A stretch of 34,959 bases of DNA. It comes from Paracoccaceae bacterium. GTDB lineage: Bacteria; Pseudomonadota; Alphaproteobacteria; Rhodobacterales; Rhodobacteraceae. The translations under genes were made by a program, and so were the position numbers. Positions 19,106 to 30,493 of this stretch are shown here, one piece after another (within the stretch, counting starts at the first letter, position 1; the number at the start of each line of letters is the position of its first letter). The DNA lies in NCBI GenBank assembly GCA_013139635.1, contig WTAL01000124.1, forward strand, positions 1-34,959, written 5' to 3'. The notes under the pieces are model-generated. The model saw only the letters and a program-made list of their open reading frames with translations, was not told the origin of the DNA and searched no databases.

Positions 19106-20385
19106 CGGTTTTCGACGTCCACATAGTCGCGATTGGTTGCGCCCGTATAAAGCTGGCGTGGCCGACCGATCTTTTGGGTAGGGTCAGAGATCATCTCTTT
19201 CCATTGTGCTATCCAACCCACCGTGCGGGCCAGCGCAAAAATAGGCGTAAACATTGACGACGGGAACCCCATGGCATCAAGGATAATCCCGGAGTAAAAA
19301 TCCACATTCGGATACAGCTTCCGCTCAATGAAATAAGGGTCGCTCAGCGCAATCCGCTCCAGTTCAAGGGCCACTTGAAGCGTCGGATTATTCTCAATCC
19401 CCAGCAGGCCAAGCACTTCGTCGGCGCTTTCTTTCATCACTTTGGCACGCGGGTCAAAGTTTTTGTAAACGCGGTGGCCAAAGCCCATCAGGCGGAAGGG
19501 GTCGCTCTTATCCTTGGCACGGGCGATGTATTCCGGAATTCGGTCAACCGTGCCGATTTCGCGCAGCATATTCAGCGCGGCTTCATTGGCGCCACCATGC
19601 GCCGGCCCCCAAAGGCAGGCCACGCCCGCAGCAATACAGGCAAACGGGTTGGCCCCCGAAGAGCCAGCCAGCCGCACGGTCGAGGTCGAAGCATTTTGCT
19701 CGTGGTCAGCGTGGAGCGTGAAAATCCGGTCCATCGCGCGGCTCAAAATCGGGTCCACCACGTATTGCTCGGTTGGCACCGAAAAGCACATGTGCAGGAA
19801 GTTCGACGTGTAATCGAGTTCGTTTTTCGGGTAAACAAACGGTTGCCCGATGGAGTATTTATAGGCCCAAGCCGTAATCGTCGGAATTTTCGCAATCATC
19901 CGCACGGTCGCAATTTCGCGCTGCTCAGGGTCGGTGATATCGGTGCTATCGTGGTAAAAGCTTGAAAGCGCGCCCATCACGCCGCAAACCACGGCCATTG
20001 GCGGCGCGTCACGCCGGAAACCACGGTAGAAATACGCCATCTGCTCATGCAGCATGGTGTGGCGGGTAACGCGCGGCACAAACTCGCTGAGCTGCTCAGA
20101 CGTTGGCAGCTCCCCATAAAGCAACAGGTAGCAAACCTCTAAAAAATGAGACTTTTCAGCAAGTTGGTCGATCGGATAGCCGCGATAAAGCAGCTCGCCC
20201 TTATCGCCATCAATAAACGTAATATTGGATTGGCAAGACGCGGTAGAGGTAAACCCGGGGTCGTAAGTGAAAACCCCGCCTTGGCCATAAAGTTTTTGGA
20301 TATCAATCACATCGGGGCCAGCCGTGGGGCTCATCATTGGCAATTCAAGTTCTTTATCGCCAAATTTCAGGGTCGCGTGGGTCAT
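19102..20385 (-). CDS. gltA: Citrate synthase
   Basis: '[15 protein letters not shown]', '[24 protein letters not shown]', '[14 protein letters not shown]'. Confidence 0.98.
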   Translation of the reverse strand: MTHATLKFGDKELELPMMSPTAGPDVIDIQKLYGQGGVFTYDPGFTSTASCQSNITFIDGDKGELLYRGYPIDQLAEKSHFLEVCYLLLYGELPTSEQLSEFVPRVTRHTMLHEQMAYFYRGFRRDAPPMAVVCGVMGALSSFYHDSTDITDPEQREIATVRMIAKIPTITAWAYKYSIGQPFVYPKNELDYTSNFLHMCFSVPTEQYVVDPILSRAMDRIFTLHADHEQNASTSTVRLAGSSGANPFACIAAGVACLWGPAHGGANEAALNMLREIGTVDRIPEYIARAKDKSDPFRLMGFGHRVYKNFDPRAKVMKESADEVLGLLGIENNPTLQVALELERIALSDPYFIERKLYPNVDFYSGIILDAMGFPSSMFTPIFALARTVGWIAQWKEMISDPTQKIGRPRQLYTGATNRDYVDVENR

Positions 20386-20461
20386 ATATCCTCTTTCTCG
20401 ATGCGCCGCGTTTCAGCGGCTGTTAACCATATTCCAGCCTTTGAGCGCACCGAAATGCTGC

Positions 20462-21859
20462 TCAGGTTGAGACGTCCTCCAACCGGGCCAGAGTTTCTGC
20501 CTTGCCCAGAATGACCATCATGTCAAAAACGCTGGGCGAAACACCGCGCCCTGTGAGCGCAGCGCGAAGCGGCTGTGCAACCTTGCCAAGCTTGAGGTCT
20601 TCCCCCTCGGCAAATACACGGATTTCCGCTTCAAGATTTTCTAGCTCCCATGTAGCATCTCGCAAATGCGAAGTCAAACGGTTCAGCATACCACGGGATA
20701 CAATATCAAGCAGTTGTGAGGCCTTCACATCGGCCTTAAATGGTCGGCTTCCTAAAAAGAAATATGCCATATCAACGAGTTCGGGGATAGTCTTCGCGCG
20801 CGCCTTGAGGATATCCATATGGTCAATAAACACGCGCTTTTGATCATCAGTAAAGCCAACGCCATGTTGCGCCGCAACAAAAGCCTCAATTTCAGCAAAA
20901 AGCGGCCCCGCCTCGGCGGCCCGAATATGCTGCCCTGACAGGTTTTCCAGCTTCTTAAAATCAAACCGCGCCGGAGATTTGCCGATGGTCTTCAGCCCAA
21001 ACCACTCGATCGCCTGTTCCGTGCTGAAAAACTCGTCATTCCCATGGCTCCAGCCCAGCCGCGCCAAGTAGTTCCGCATGCCTGCCGAAACATAGCCCAT
21101 GTCCCGATATTCCTCGACGCCAAGCGCCCCGTGGCGCTTGGAAAGCTTCTTGCCATCTGGCCCGTGGATCAGCGGAATATGCGCGAAAACCGGCACATCC
21201 CACCCCAGCGCTTCCGAAATCAGCATTTGCCGCGCCGCATTTGTAAGGTGGTCATCGCCCCGAATAACGTGGGTAATCCCCATATCGTGGTCGTCCACAA
21301 CCACCGCCAGCATATAGGTCGGCGTGCCGTCAGAGCGCAGCAACACAAGGTCGTCCATCGTGTCATTCTTAAAGGTCACGCGGCCCTGCACTTCGTCATT
21401 TACCACGGTTTCTCCCGTGCGCGGCGCTTTCAGGCGCACCACAAATGGCAGGTCGGGGGCCTCAGCCGTGTCCCGCCAAGGGCTTTGGAAAACCGGCGAG
21501 CGCTTCTCGGCTTTGGCGGCCTCCCGAAACGCCTCAATCTCCTCTTTGGTCGAGTAGCATTTATAACCTGTGCCCGCGTCCAGCATTGCTTGCGCGGCCT
21601 CTTGGTGCCGCTCTACCCGCTCAAATTGGCTAATCGCCTCGCCGTCCCAATCCAGCCCCAGCCATTTCATGCCCGCAAGAATCGCTTCGGTTGCCTCTGG
21701 GGTAGAGCGCGCACGGTCCGTATCTTCGATTCGCAGCACAAAATTGCCTCCGTGGTGGCGGGCGAAAAGCCAGTTAAACAGTGCGGTGCGCGCGCCGCCA
21801 ATGTGCAAAAATCCGGTCGGGGAGGGCGCAAAGCGAGTGATGACGGCTTTAGCAGACAT
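20462..21859 (-). CDS. gltX: Glutamyl-tRNA synthetase
   Basis: '[27 protein letters not shown]' (HIGH) and '[10 protein letters not shown]' (KMSKS). Confidence 0.98.
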   Translation of the reverse strand: MSAKAVITRFAPSPTGFLHIGGARTALFNWLFARHHGGNFVLRIEDTDRARSTPEATEAILAGMKWLGLDWDGEAISQFERVERHQEAAQAMLDAGTGYKCYSTKEEIEAFREAAKAEKRSPVFQSPWRDTAEAPDLPFVVRLKAPRTGETVVNDEVQGRVTFKNDTMDDLVLLRSDGTPTYMLAVVVDDHDMGITHVIRGDDHLTNAARQMLISEALGWDVPVFAHIPLIHGPDGKKLSKRHGALGVEEYRDMGYVSAGMRNYLARLGWSHGNDEFFSTEQAIEWFGLKTIGKSPARFDFKKLENLSGQHIRAAEAGPLFAEIEAFVAAQHGVGFTDDQKRVFIDHMDILKARAKTIPELVDMAYFFLGSRPFKADVKASQLLDIVSRGMLNRLTSHLRDATWELENLEAEIRVFAEGEDLKLGKVAQPLRAALTGRGVSPSVFDMMVILGKAETLARLEDVST

Positions 21860-21930
21860 TTGTTAACCTTTCAGAAACCATAACAGGGTGATGATGTGGT
21901 TTTAGGGCAAGGTGCGGGGGAGAACAAGGC

Positions 21931-23967
21931 GTGCAATGGCTGGAATCCCAGCGGCAAAACCTGATGCTGTGGTCTCCGGTGCTCATGGCCTGTGGGGTCG
22001 GCGCCTATTTTGCCCTGCCGTTTGAGCCCCCACTTTGGGCGGGTTGGGCGCTGCTGGCGAGCCTTGTTTTATGGCTTGGTTTAGCAATTTGGACCTCGGG
22101 GTTTGTGCGTCTACTTTTTCTTACGGTGTTTTTCCTAAATTTAGGTTACCTCGCCTCGATTTATCGTAGCGCTTCGGTGGCAGCACCCGTGCTGAATTTC
22201 CGATATTACGGCCCGATTGAGGGCAGGGTGGTCGCGATTGACCGCTCCTCCAGCAAAGCCCTGCGCATCACGCTTGACCGTGTTTACCTTGAGCGCGTGC
22301 GCAAAACCCCTGCCATAGTGCGTGTTTCACTGTTTGGCACGGCCCCAAATATGGTGCTCGGAGACCGTGTGGCGTTGGTTGGCAATCTTTCCCCACCCGG
22401 CGGGCCAGTGGAGCCGGGCGGCTTTGATTTTCGGCGTTATGCATGGTTTGATAAGCTCGGGGCTGTTGGTTATTCGCGCAATCCCGCCGTGATGATGCGC
22501 CCTTATGCTGACGCGGCCGATGGCCTGTGGCTGGATACCCTGCGGCGCAATTTGGCAAGCCTTGTTGCTGAGTCGATCGGCGGGCAAAACGGCGCGTTTG
22601 CGGCGGCTATTGTTACCGGTGAGCGCAGCCGGATTGACCTTGAGGTTTTGCAAACCCTACGAGATTCCAACCTCGCGCACCTGCTGGCGATTTCAGGCCT
22701 TCATATGGGCCTGCTCACGGGGTTCATTTTTCTGCTGGTTCGCCACGGTTTGGCCCTATGGCCACGCTTGGCGCTGCGCATTCCAGTCAAAAAAATAGGG
22801 GCGCTGGCTGCTTTGGCGGCTGGTTTTGCCTACCTCTTTCTTTCCGGCGGCAATGTCGCCACCCAGCGCGCCTTTATCATGGCGGCCGTTGTGCTTTTCG
22901 CCGTGTTGCTTGATCGCCCCGCATTTTCACTGCGCGCGGTGGCGCTAGCAGCGCTGCTTGTGTTGCTTATGCGGCCCGAGTCCTTGGCTGAAGCGGGCTT
23001 TCAAATGTCTTTTGCGGCGACAACGGCGCTTGTTGGCGTGTTTGAAATGCTGCGCACCGCCCGTTGGTGGCAATGGGTAAGAGACCATCTCCCGCGGCGG
23101 CTCATGCCTGTTCTTACTCTACTGGTAACCTCTGCCACGGCGGGGGCAGCTACCGCCCCAATCGCCGCCTTTCACTTTAACCAAATCTCAAACTACGGCC
23201 TCGCCGCCAACCTGCTTTCCGTTCCCATAATGGGGCTGGTCATAATGCCTGCCGCCGTTGTGGCGCTTATTCTTAGCCCGTTTGGCTTAGGGAGCTGGGC
23301 ATTTTGGCTGATGGGAAAGGGCATAGGCTGGATTTTAGGGGTAGCCGCCTATTTTTCAGAAATTGAGAACGCGGTTACAATGGTGCCAACCGGCCCCCCT
23401 ATTGCGCTTCCGTTAATTGCCCTGTCCGGGTGCTTTCTTTTCTTACTATTGGGCCGCGCCCGCCTTCTTGGGGTGGTTATGTTTACTGTGGGTATGGTCC
23501 TTTGGGTGATGAGCGAGCGGCCCCAAGTGCTGGTCAATGATAATGCCGCCCTCATCGGAGTCATGACCCCATCTGGCCGGGTGCTCAATAAAGAAACCGC
23601 ATATCGGTTTGCCGCCGGCATTTGGCTAGAAAATGATGGAGATCCGGCCAGCCAACTATCAGCCTATAACCGCTCAGGCCTTTTAACTGAGAGCCGTCTC
23701 ACCCGCGCCACGCTCTCAAATGGTTGGACCTTATTTCTGGATCAAAACAAAACGCTAAACAGTGAAAACTGTAGCGCACAAACGATCCTAATCGCACCAA
23801 AGTGGGAGGACGCCCCCTTAGGGGGGTGCATCTTCATCGGCAAACAAGACGTTGGCACCCTATCGGGCTTTGCGATCACTTTTGAAAATGGCACCCCCGT
23901 CATCACTTCCGCCGTGCCACGCCTACCCTTGCGGCCATGGACAAACGGTGGCGCGCCTTATCAATAA
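21931..23967 (+). CDS. ComEC/Rec2 family competence-like membrane protein (no visible metallo-beta-lactamase motif)
   Basis: GTG start; '[20 protein letters not shown]', '[15 protein letters not shown]', '[15 protein letters not shown]' competence-domain signatures. Confidence 0.92.
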   Translation: MQWLESQRQNLMLWSPVLMACGVGAYFALPFEPPLWAGWALLASLVLWLGLAIWTSGFVRLLFLTVFFLNLGYLASIYRSASVAAPVLNFRYYGPIEGRVVAIDRSSSKALRITLDRVYLERVRKTPAIVRVSLFGTAPNMVLGDRVALVGNLSPPGGPVEPGGFDFRRYAWFDKLGAVGYSRNPAVMMRPYADAADGLWLDTLRRNLASLVAESIGGQNGAFAAAIVTGERSRIDLEVLQTLRDSNLAHLLAISGLHMGLLTGFIFLLVRHGLALWPRLALRIPVKKIGALAALAAGFAYLFLSGGNVATQRAFIMAAVVLFAVLLDRPAFSLRAVALAALLVLLMRPESLAEAGFQMSFAATTALVGVFEMLRTARWWQWVRDHLPRRLMPVLTLLVTSATAGAATAPIAAFHFNQISNYGLAANLLSVPIMGLVIMPAAVVALILSPFGLGSWAFWLMGKGIGWILGVAAYFSEIENAVTMVPTGPPIALPLIALSGCFLFLLLGRARLLGVVMFTVGMVLWVMSERPQVLVNDNAALIGVMTPSGRVLNKETAYRFAAGIWLENDGDPASQLSAYNRSGLLTESRLTRATLSNGWTLFLDQNKTLNSENCSAQTILIAPKWEDAPLGGCIFIGKQDVGTLSGFAITFENGTPVITSAVPRLPLRPWTNGGAPYQ

Positions 23968-24629
23968 CTGCGGATCAAACCCACCAGCTTCCCTTGAATC
24001 TTCACCTGATCTTTGGTGAACACCCGCGTTTCATAGGCCGGATTTGCCGCCACAAGTTCAATCGCATTTTGTGTCCGGTTCAACGTTTTCAGCGTCGCCT
24101 CTTGGTCTTCCACCAAGGCCACCACAATATCCCCGTTATTGGCATCCGGCTGCTCATGAATGATCACAATATCGCCAGAGTTGATCCCCGCTTCGATCAT
24201 AGAATCGCCTTTAACCTCAAGTGCGTAGTGTTTTCCGGTGGTATTAAGCATCGCGCCGGGCACCCCAATAGAGCTGCTCGCGTGCTGAATCGCCTCAATC
24301 GGCGTGCCTGCTGCAATTTTGCCCATCACCGGCAGGTCAAACGCGTCCACTTTAATATCCACAGAGCGTCGCGATGACCCTTCAATAGCCGTAGGCTGAA
24401 AGCCGCCCTCCATGCTGTCAGGCAGCTTAATAATCTCGATCGCCCGCGCCCGATGCGCCAAGCGCCGCAAAAACCCGCGCTCTTCCAGCGCCGTAATCAG
24501 CCGATGAATGCCCGATTTAGAGCGCAAATTCAGCGCTTCTTTCATCTCGTCGAAAGACGGCGACACCCCGTCGGCCTGCACCCGTTTGTGAATAAACTTC
24601 AACAAATCCAACTGTTTCTTCGTAAGCAT
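23961..24629 (-). CDS. lexA: SOS transcriptional repressor LexA
   Basis: '[32 protein letters not shown]', 'AAGTPIEA' cleavage region, '[22 protein letters not shown]'. Confidence 0.98.
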   Translation of the reverse strand: MLTKKQLDLLKFIHKRVQADGVSPSFDEMKEALNLRSKSGIHRLITALEERGFLRRLAHRARAIEIIKLPDSMEGGFQPTAIEGSSRRSVDIKVDAFDLPVMGKIAAGTPIEAIQHASSSIGVPGAMLNTTGKHYALEVKGDSMIEAGINSGDIVIIHEQPDANNGDIVVALVEDQEATLKTLNRTQNAIELVAANPAYETRVFTKDQVKIQGKLVGLIRSY

Positions 24630-24660
24630 GATGCCACCTCCGCAAGGTTCAATTCCTTAC

Positions 24661-24675
24661 GTTCTACAGATGTTC
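24661..24675. promoter_or_regulatory. LexA/SOS box (alphaproteobacterial GTTC-N7-GTTC)
   Basis: GTTC TACAGAT GTTC, starting 32 nt upstream of the lexA start. Confidence 0.9.
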
Positions 24676-24689
24676 TTGCTTTGTGTCAA

Positions 24690-25868
24690 CTAATATAAGA
24701 TGCAGCGCACAGCATCGCCCGCCAGCGCCGCCTCAGCAAACGGGTCACGTATAAGTAAAGCGTTAGACTGTGCCATCACCGAAATCAGCGCACTATCTTG
24801 CCGCCCCGCAGGCGTGCAGCGCCCGCCCTCAACCCGCGCCCGCATATAGTGCGCGCGCGGCCCGTTGGTTGGCAAATCCTCAGTAAGCTCAAAGGCTTGC
24901 TCAGGCAAAGCCGCCGCATCCAGCCCCAGCATTTTATCAACGGCAGGCCGTAAAAACACATGTGTGCACACCATCGAAGACACCGGATTCCCCGGTAAGC
25001 CAAACATCGGCACGCCCGAAATATGCCCTGCAATCAGCGGCTTACCCGGCCGCATTGCGATTTTATAAAAATCCAGCGATATCCCCAGCTCCGCCGCCAT
25101 CGGCCCGATCAGGTCATAATCCCCCACCGAGGCTCCACCGAGCGTTACGACCATATCAGCCCCCTCGGCCAGCTTAAAAGCGGCGCGCAGGGCAGGGCGG
25201 TTATCGCGCGCTATTGGCAGCAGCCGCACCTCGGCGCCTTGGGCCTCAAGCTGCGCCTTAAGCGCATAATTATTCGAGGTAATTATCTGCGTTGGCCCCG
25301 GGCTTTCCCCCGGCATCACCAGCTCATCCCCCGTCGGGATCACCGCAATAACAGGCCGCCGCGCCACCGGAATCTCAGGGATATTCATCGCCGCCAGCAG
25401 CGCAATATCCGCCGCCGTAAGCCGACGCGGCGCGCTCAGCGTATCGCCGACCTTAAAATCGGCCCCCACAGGCCGCAGATTCAGCGCGTCCCCCGGCGCG
25501 TCATTTAAAATAACCGTATCGCCGTCACGGCTCACATTTTCCTGAATAACCACACGGTCAGCGCCCGACGGCACCGCCCCGCCGGTAAATATCCGCACCG
25601 CTTCGCCCACACCCACCACGCCTTCAAACACCCCCCCCGCCGGAGACTCCCCGATCAGCGTCAACCGCGCCTCCGGCTTCAAGTCCTCCGCCCGAATAGC
25701 ATACCCATCCATCGCCGAAGCCCTAAACGGCGGCTGATTACGCGTGGCCGCTACGGGTTTCGCTAGCACGCGGCCAGCGGCCTCAGCCAAAGGCACAGTC
25801 TCGGCACCCATCACAGGGCAAAGATTGAGCACGCGCGTGAGCGCCTCAGATACAGGGGTAAGCGCCAT
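24690..25868 (-). CDS. moeA: Molybdopterin molybdotransferase
   Basis: 'RASAMDGYAIRAED', 'IFTGGAVPSGADRVVIQE', 'PTGDELV', 'GVPMFGLPGNPVSSMV'. Confidence 0.97.
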   Translation of the reverse strand: MALTPVSEALTRVLNLCPVMGAETVPLAEAAGRVLAKPVAATRNQPPFRASAMDGYAIRAEDLKPEARLTLIGESPAGGVFEGVVGVGEAVRIFTGGAVPSGADRVVIQENVSRDGDTVILNDAPGDALNLRPVGADFKVGDTLSAPRRLTAADIALLAAMNIPEIPVARRPVIAVIPTGDELVMPGESPGPTQIITSNNYALKAQLEAQGAEVRLLPIARDNRPALRAAFKLAEGADMVVTLGGASVGDYDLIGPMAAELGISLDFYKIAMRPGKPLIAGHISGVPMFGLPGNPVSSMVCTHVFLRPAVDKMLGLDAAALPEQAFELTEDLPTNGPRAHYMRARVEGGRCTPAGRQDSALISVMAQSNALLIRDPFAEAALAGDAVRCILY

Positions 25869-25869
25869 G

Positions 25870-26766
25870 TTAATCGTCTTTCTCTATCTGCTCGGCTTCC
25901 CAGTCGGCATAGGTTTTGGTGGTGCCTTTGAGCTTCCATTCTCGAGGGCCACTCGTTGAGCGGCCATTCACAATGGCACCAGCGGCACTCGGGCTTGTGA
26001 AGGCGTAGTCTTGAGTAAACCTCGCATGTTTGCCATCGGGTTTTAATATTCCAGATTCAATCAGCTTATCGAAAAGTATGAAGTAGTGAGTTTTAGCACC
26101 TCTTTCTCCAACCCATTCACGCCGAACGATTGATCCAGATTTAACTATCAATTCGCCCTCCCGCAGTTCAGCGGTAGCTGAAAGTCCTAAACGTGGAGAT
26201 TTTAATTCGAATACAGGATACTTATTTACCACGCTTTGCATTTTTTCAGCGACGGTTTTCTTTGCTTTGTTCACAAACATATCCACTTGAATCGCAGGCA
26301 GCACCATCATCAACGTATCCAAAAACCCTTCCATATTGGCCAGGCCAGATTCCGACAAGCTACTCCGCGTCGGCGCATTCCCGTTTTCCAGCGGCATCCG
26401 CTTGGCTTCCAATGCCAGCTCCACCAGTCGCGATTCCAGATATTTCACATGGGCTTTATGCAGGTTATTGGCCGCAGACGTTATCAGCACCGCCGTTTCC
26501 CACCAGTCCTTCTTGGCCACATGCCCGCGAATACGCGCTTTCAAGTCTTCCGCCTCGCCAATATAGGCCTGCGGCTGCCCCTCAACATCCCCCAGTAAAA
26601 CATACACACCGGTATACTCGGTTTCTGGTCGCCTCAGCGCATCGGCAATCCGCGTGCGCGGGATTTTCAGCACATGCCCCGCCCAGTTAAACACCTCGGC
26701 GGTCAGCATGCCGTCGGGCTTGCCGTCAATGAAATATAGCTCTAAGGACCGCCCTTTACCCATCAT
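25870..26766 (-). CDS. GIY-YIG nuclease domain protein with C-terminal DUF4357-like domain
   Basis: '[31 protein letters not shown]' GIY-YIG core; C-terminal '[37 protein letters not shown]' DUF4357-like; ATGA overlap with moaC. Confidence 0.87.
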   Translation of the reverse strand: MMGKGRSLELYFIDGKPDGMLTAEVFNWAGHVLKIPRTRIADALRRPETEYTGVYVLLGDVEGQPQAYIGEAEDLKARIRGHVAKKDWWETAVLITSAANNLHKAHVKYLESRLVELALEAKRMPLENGNAPTRSSLSESGLANMEGFLDTLMMVLPAIQVDMFVNKAKKTVAEKMQSVVNKYPVFELKSPRLGLSATAELREGELIVKSGSIVRREWVGERGAKTHYFILFDKLIESGILKPDGKHARFTQDYAFTSPSAAGAIVNGRSTSGPREWKLKGTTKTYADWEAEQIEKDD

Positions 26767-27233
26767 TCCGCCTCAAACAGCCCAGATTTTCCGCCGTCTT
26801 TCAGCACCAGCCGAATGTCGGAAATCACCATGGATTTATCCACCGCTTTGATCATGTCATACACCGTCAGCGCGGCTAGGCTCACCGCCGTCAGCGCCTC
26901 CATTTCCACGCCGGTTTGGCCGGTGTTTTTAACGGTCGCGGTAATGGCAATGCCGCCATCAGCCACCTCAAGTTCCACAGCAACCTTGGACAGTGCCAGC
27001 GGGTGGCACAGCGGAATAAGATCGTGGGTTTTTTTCGCGGCCATAATGCCCGCAAGGCGCGCCACGCCCAGCACGTCACCCTTTTTGGCCGTGCCTTCAG
27101 CCACCATCGCCAGCGTAGCAGGCTGCATAGAAATAAAGCCCTTGGCAATGGCCGTGCGGCTGGTCGTCGCCTTTTCAGACACATCCACCATATGGGCCGC
27201 GCCGCTATCATCAAAATGAGTAAATTCAGACAT
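26763..27233 (-). CDS. moaC: Cyclic pyranopterin monophosphate synthase
   Basis: '[18 protein letters not shown]', '[13 protein letters not shown]', '[28 protein letters not shown]'. Confidence 0.98.
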   Translation of the reverse strand: MSEFTHFDDSGAAHMVDVSEKATTSRTAIAKGFISMQPATLAMVAEGTAKKGDVLGVARLAGIMAAKKTHDLIPLCHPLALSKVAVELEVADGGIAITATVKNTGQTGVEMEALTAVSLAALTVYDMIKAVDKSMVISDIRLVLKDGGKSGLFEAE

Positions 27234-28025
27234 TTAGCTCTCCAGTTCTAGCAAAGCCCGCGTGGCCGTTTCCACATCATCCTGCCGCATTAAGCTTTCG
27301 CCAATCAGGAAGGTGCGGGCGTGGTGTGCGGCCATATTGGCGAGGTCAGCGGGGGTAAACAGGCCGCTTTCCGATATAATCATCCGGTCTTCCGGTATCA
27401 TTTTTGAAAGCTCAATCGTGGTGTTCAGCGAGGTTTCAAACGTCTTCAAATTGCGGTTATTCACCCCCATCAGCGGCGAGCGCAGCTTCAGCCCGCGCTC
27501 CAGTTCCTCGGCGTTATGGGATTCCACCAGCACGTCCATGCCCCAGCTTAGCGCGGCATCCTCAAGCTCGGCGGCTTGCGTGTCCGAAATGCTCGCCATA
27601 ATTAGCAAAATGCAATCAGCCCCCCACGCGCGCGCCTGCGCCACCTGATAGGTGTCATACATAAAATCTTTGCGCAAAGCGGGCAGGGCGGTGGCCTCGC
27701 GGGCCTGCACCAAAAACTCCGGCGCGCCTTGAAAAGAGGGCGTATCCGTCAGCACTGAAAGGCACGTCGCGCCCCCCGCCTCGTAAGCCTTCGCGAGCTC
27801 GGCAGGGTTAAAGTCAGCCCGTATCAACCCCTTGGAGGGGCTGGCCTTTTTCACCTCGGCAATCAGCGCATAGCCGCTTTGGCTGGCCTTAACCAGCGCG
27901 TTTGTAAACCCGCGCACGGGGCTGGCCGCCTTGGCGCGCGCGTCCATTTCAGCCATCGGCGTTTCCGCCTTCTGCGCCGCAATTTCCTCAAGCTTATAAG
28001 CTTTGATTTTGTCTAATATATCCAT
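27234..28025 (-). CDS. trpC: Indole-3-glycerol phosphate synthase
   Basis: '[19 protein letters not shown]', '[18 protein letters not shown]', '[12 protein letters not shown]', '[10 protein letters not shown]'; start chosen at the internal Met typical of TrpC. Confidence 0.97.
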   Translation of the reverse strand: MDILDKIKAYKLEEIAAQKAETPMAEMDARAKAASPVRGFTNALVKASQSGYALIAEVKKASPSKGLIRADFNPAELAKAYEAGGATCLSVLTDTPSFQGAPEFLVQAREATALPALRKDFMYDTYQVAQARAWGADCILLIMASISDTQAAELEDAALSWGMDVLVESHNAEELERGLKLRSPLMGVNNRNLKTFETSLNTTIELSKMIPEDRMIISESGLFTPADLANMAAHHARTFLIGESLMRQDDVETATRALLELES

Positions 28026-28064
28026 GCAGCGCTTGTAGCTTCTTTTCGCAGGCTTACGCAATTA

Positions 28065-28787
28065 TCATTTGCGCCGCGTCAGGTCATCTAACCAAAATGA
28101 AGTCCGAGACTGAGCGCTATCATACCTAACCTCGATCAAATCCCGCGGCTTAATGCCATCATGCACCCGCCCAAAGCGCCAAAAGCTTTTGCCGGTTTCG
28201 GTGCGGCCATTGGGCAGCTTAAAGCCAAACCTCAGCCGCGTAATTAGCACAAAGTTGGATTTCTTAAACACCGTGGCCTGCACGCTAACGCCGCTTCCAA
28301 GCAGCCGCGCCCCTTGCCGCGCGATCAGCCCAAACCCGAGGGTTATCAGCAAGCCCAGCCCCGTAAACCCCGCGCCAACCACCGAAGTGGCCTGCCCCGA
28401 GCGATGAAGCGCGCCTTCATAAAGCTCATGAATTTCAGGGGATTGTGGCAGGTAGCGCAGCGCAACCGTGCCACCCTCGCGAACCGCAAAAAAGTAATTG
28501 CGGTTCACTTTGGCATTGCCCGCAAGCGGCCCGTCTGGCGTGGCCAGCACATATTCTACAAAATAATCGGTGCCAGAGGGGCGTTTTATACCCTGCGTCG
28601 TCCTGCGCGACAATTCTTGCGCAGATTTTTTGGTTATTTGCGCCGTTGTTGCCACTCCGTCTGCCGCGAGCCGCTTGGCGTTTTGAAGCGCTAAAACGCC
28701 CGAAGCCGCAATGATCAGCCCCAGCCAAACAAACAGCACCGCAATCCAGCCGCCCGCGCGGATAAATATCAGGTAAATCGGTTTCAC
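28065..28787 (-). CDS. DUF3592-type membrane protein
   Basis: 240 aa with two TM-like segments and duplicated beta-rich segments ('[11 protein letters not shown]...[12 protein letters not shown]', '[11 protein letters not shown]...[11 protein letters not shown]'); GTG start overlaps trpD stop (GTGA). Confidence 0.65.
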   Translation of the reverse strand: MKPIYLIFIRAGGWIAVLFVWLGLIIAASGVLALQNAKRLAADGVATTAQITKKSAQELSRRTTQGIKRPSGTDYFVEYVLATPDGPLAGNAKVNRNYFFAVREGGTVALRYLPQSPEIHELYEGALHRSGQATSVVGAGFTGLGLLITLGFGLIARQGARLLGSGVSVQATVFKKSNFVLITRLRFGFKLPNGRTETGKSFWRFGRVHDGIKPRDLIEVRYDSAQSRTSFWLDDLTRRK

Positions 28788-29800
28788 GCGGCTGAAGTTA
28801 CCCGCGCCAGAATTTCAACGGCCTTCATAGCTTTGCCGGAGTCAATACTTTCTGCCGCTATTTCAACGCCACCTGTCAGGCTGCTGGCCTTATCCGCAAT
28901 CACCAGCGCGGCAGCTGCATTCAGCAGCACCGCATCACGGTAACCACCCTTTTCACCGCTCAGCACCGCCCGCAGGGCCTTGCCGTTATACTCCGGCGTG
29001 CCGCCTGTGATCTCCGCAAACGGATACACCGGAAGGCCCGCATCCTCGGGGTGGATCTCGCTTTGCAAAATCACCCCGTTTTCCAGCTTGGCCACCGCCG
29101 TGGTGCCACAAATTGTAATTTCGTCAGTGCCGTCAGAGCCATGCACCAGCCATGCCCGCTCCGAGCCAAGGTCTTGCAGCGTTTCGGCCATATGCACCAG
29201 CAAATGCGGCGTGAAAACCCCTGTGAGCTGGCGCTTTACGCCTGCGGGGTTGGTCAGCGGGCCAAGGATATTAAAAATAGTCCGCGTGCCAAGCTCCAGC
29301 CGCGCGGGCATAACGTGGCGCATAGCGGGGTGGTGAATGGGGGCCATCATAAAGCCGATATTGGCCTCGGCCAGCCCGCGCTCCACCACGTCAGGCTCTA
29401 CCATCACATTCACGCCCATCTGCCCAAGGGCATCTGCCGCGCCCGAAAGCGACGATATATTCTTGTTGCCGTGCTTGGCCACCGGCACCCCCGCGCCCGC
29501 CACCACAAATGCCGTGGCCGTTGAGATATTCAGCGTGGGTTTCCCCGTGCCACCCGTGCCCACAATATCCATCGCACCCAACGGGGCCGAAACCGGCTTG
29601 CAGCGCGCGCGCATGGCCCGCGCGGCAGCGGTCACCTCCACCAGCCCCTCAGAGCGCGTGCGCAAGATCATCAGAAAGCCAGCAATTTGCGAAGGAGTCG
29701 CCGTGCCATCCATAATGATGTCAAACGCCGTTTGCGCATCGGTGCGCGTAAGCGGGCCATCAATCGCCTTGGCGATAATTGGTTTTAGCGCGTCGCTCAT
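28784..29800 (-). CDS. trpD: Anthranilate phosphoribosyltransferase
   Basis: '[35 protein letters not shown]', '[20 protein letters not shown]', '[10 protein letters not shown]'. Confidence 0.98.
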   Translation of the reverse strand: MSDALKPIIAKAIDGPLTRTDAQTAFDIIMDGTATPSQIAGFLMILRTRSEGLVEVTAAARAMRARCKPVSAPLGAMDIVGTGGTGKPTLNISTATAFVVAGAGVPVAKHGNKNISSLSGAADALGQMGVNVMVEPDVVERGLAEANIGFMMAPIHHPAMRHVMPARLELGTRTIFNILGPLTNPAGVKRQLTGVFTPHLLVHMAETLQDLGSERAWLVHGSDGTDEITICGTTAVAKLENGVILQSEIHPEDAGLPVYPFAEITGGTPEYNGKALRAVLSGEKGGYRDAVLLNAAAALVIADKASSLTGGVEIAAESIDSGKAMKAVEILARVTSAA

Positions 29801-30378
29801 GCCGGCTCCTTGGCTTCATTCAGGAAGTTCTTTAGCAGGGTGTGGCCGTGCTCGGTAGCAATGCTTTCAGGATGAAACTGCACACCGTGAATGGGCAATT
29901 CTCGGTGTTGCAGCCCCATTATGGTGCCATCTGCCACGGTGGCGGTTACCTCCAAGCAGTCCGGCAGGCCCTCGGGCGCGACGGTTAGCGAGTGATACCG
30001 CGTGGCCTTAAACGGGCTAGGCAAACCAGCAAAAACCCCTTTGCCGCTGTGCGAAATCTCGTCAATTTTGCCGTGCATAATTTGCTCAGCCCGCACAACC
30101 TTGCCGCCAAAGACCTGCCCAATGCTTTGATGCCCAAGGCATACGCCCATAAGCGGCGTGCGCGCCGCCGCGGCGGCCTCTATCAACGCACAGCAAATGC
30201 CCGCCTGATCAGGGTCACACGGGCCGGGCGACAATAGAATCGCTGAGGGGTTCATCGCCATTGCCTCCGCCACGCTTAGCTCGTCGTTGCGCTTTACCCG
30301 CACGTTTTCGCCAAGTTCTCCCAAATAATGCACCAAATTATAGGTAAAACTGTCGTAATTATCTATCAGCAGCAGCAT
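29797..30378 (-). CDS. trpG: Anthranilate synthase component II (glutamine amidotransferase)
   Basis: '[18 protein letters not shown]', '[18 protein letters not shown]', '[14 protein letters not shown]'. Confidence 0.98.
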   Translation of the reverse strand: MLLLIDNYDSFTYNLVHYLGELGENVRVKRNDELSVAEAMAMNPSAILLSPGPCDPDQAGICCALIEAAAAARTPLMGVCLGHQSIGQVFGGKVVRAEQIMHGKIDEISHSGKGVFAGLPSPFKATRYHSLTVAPEGLPDCLEVTATVADGTIMGLQHRELPIHGVQFHPESIATEHGHTLLKNFLNEAKEPA

Positions 30379-30493
30379 TGGCCATCTTTCGCGAAAATAT
30401 TACCTCAAAGGGCTTTCAGCGGCCCCAACTTAAAGATAGAGTGTTAACACAGAACTGGGGAGAAGGGGAACTCCCGAAAACAAAGGAATATCT

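Noticed and set aside
21044-21883. 279-aa plus-strand ORF opposite gltX
   Set aside because: Arg/His-rich antisense shadow of a certain glutamyl-tRNA synthetase gene.
23811-23830. CCCCCTTAGGGGGG hairpin near the comEC 3' end
   Set aside because: Inside coding sequence with no U-tract and no adjacent regulated gene; probably incidental.
30387-30396. TTTCGCGAAA palindrome just upstream of trpG
   Set aside because: Short (10 bp) palindrome overlapping the ribosome-binding area; not enough to call an operator without conservation.
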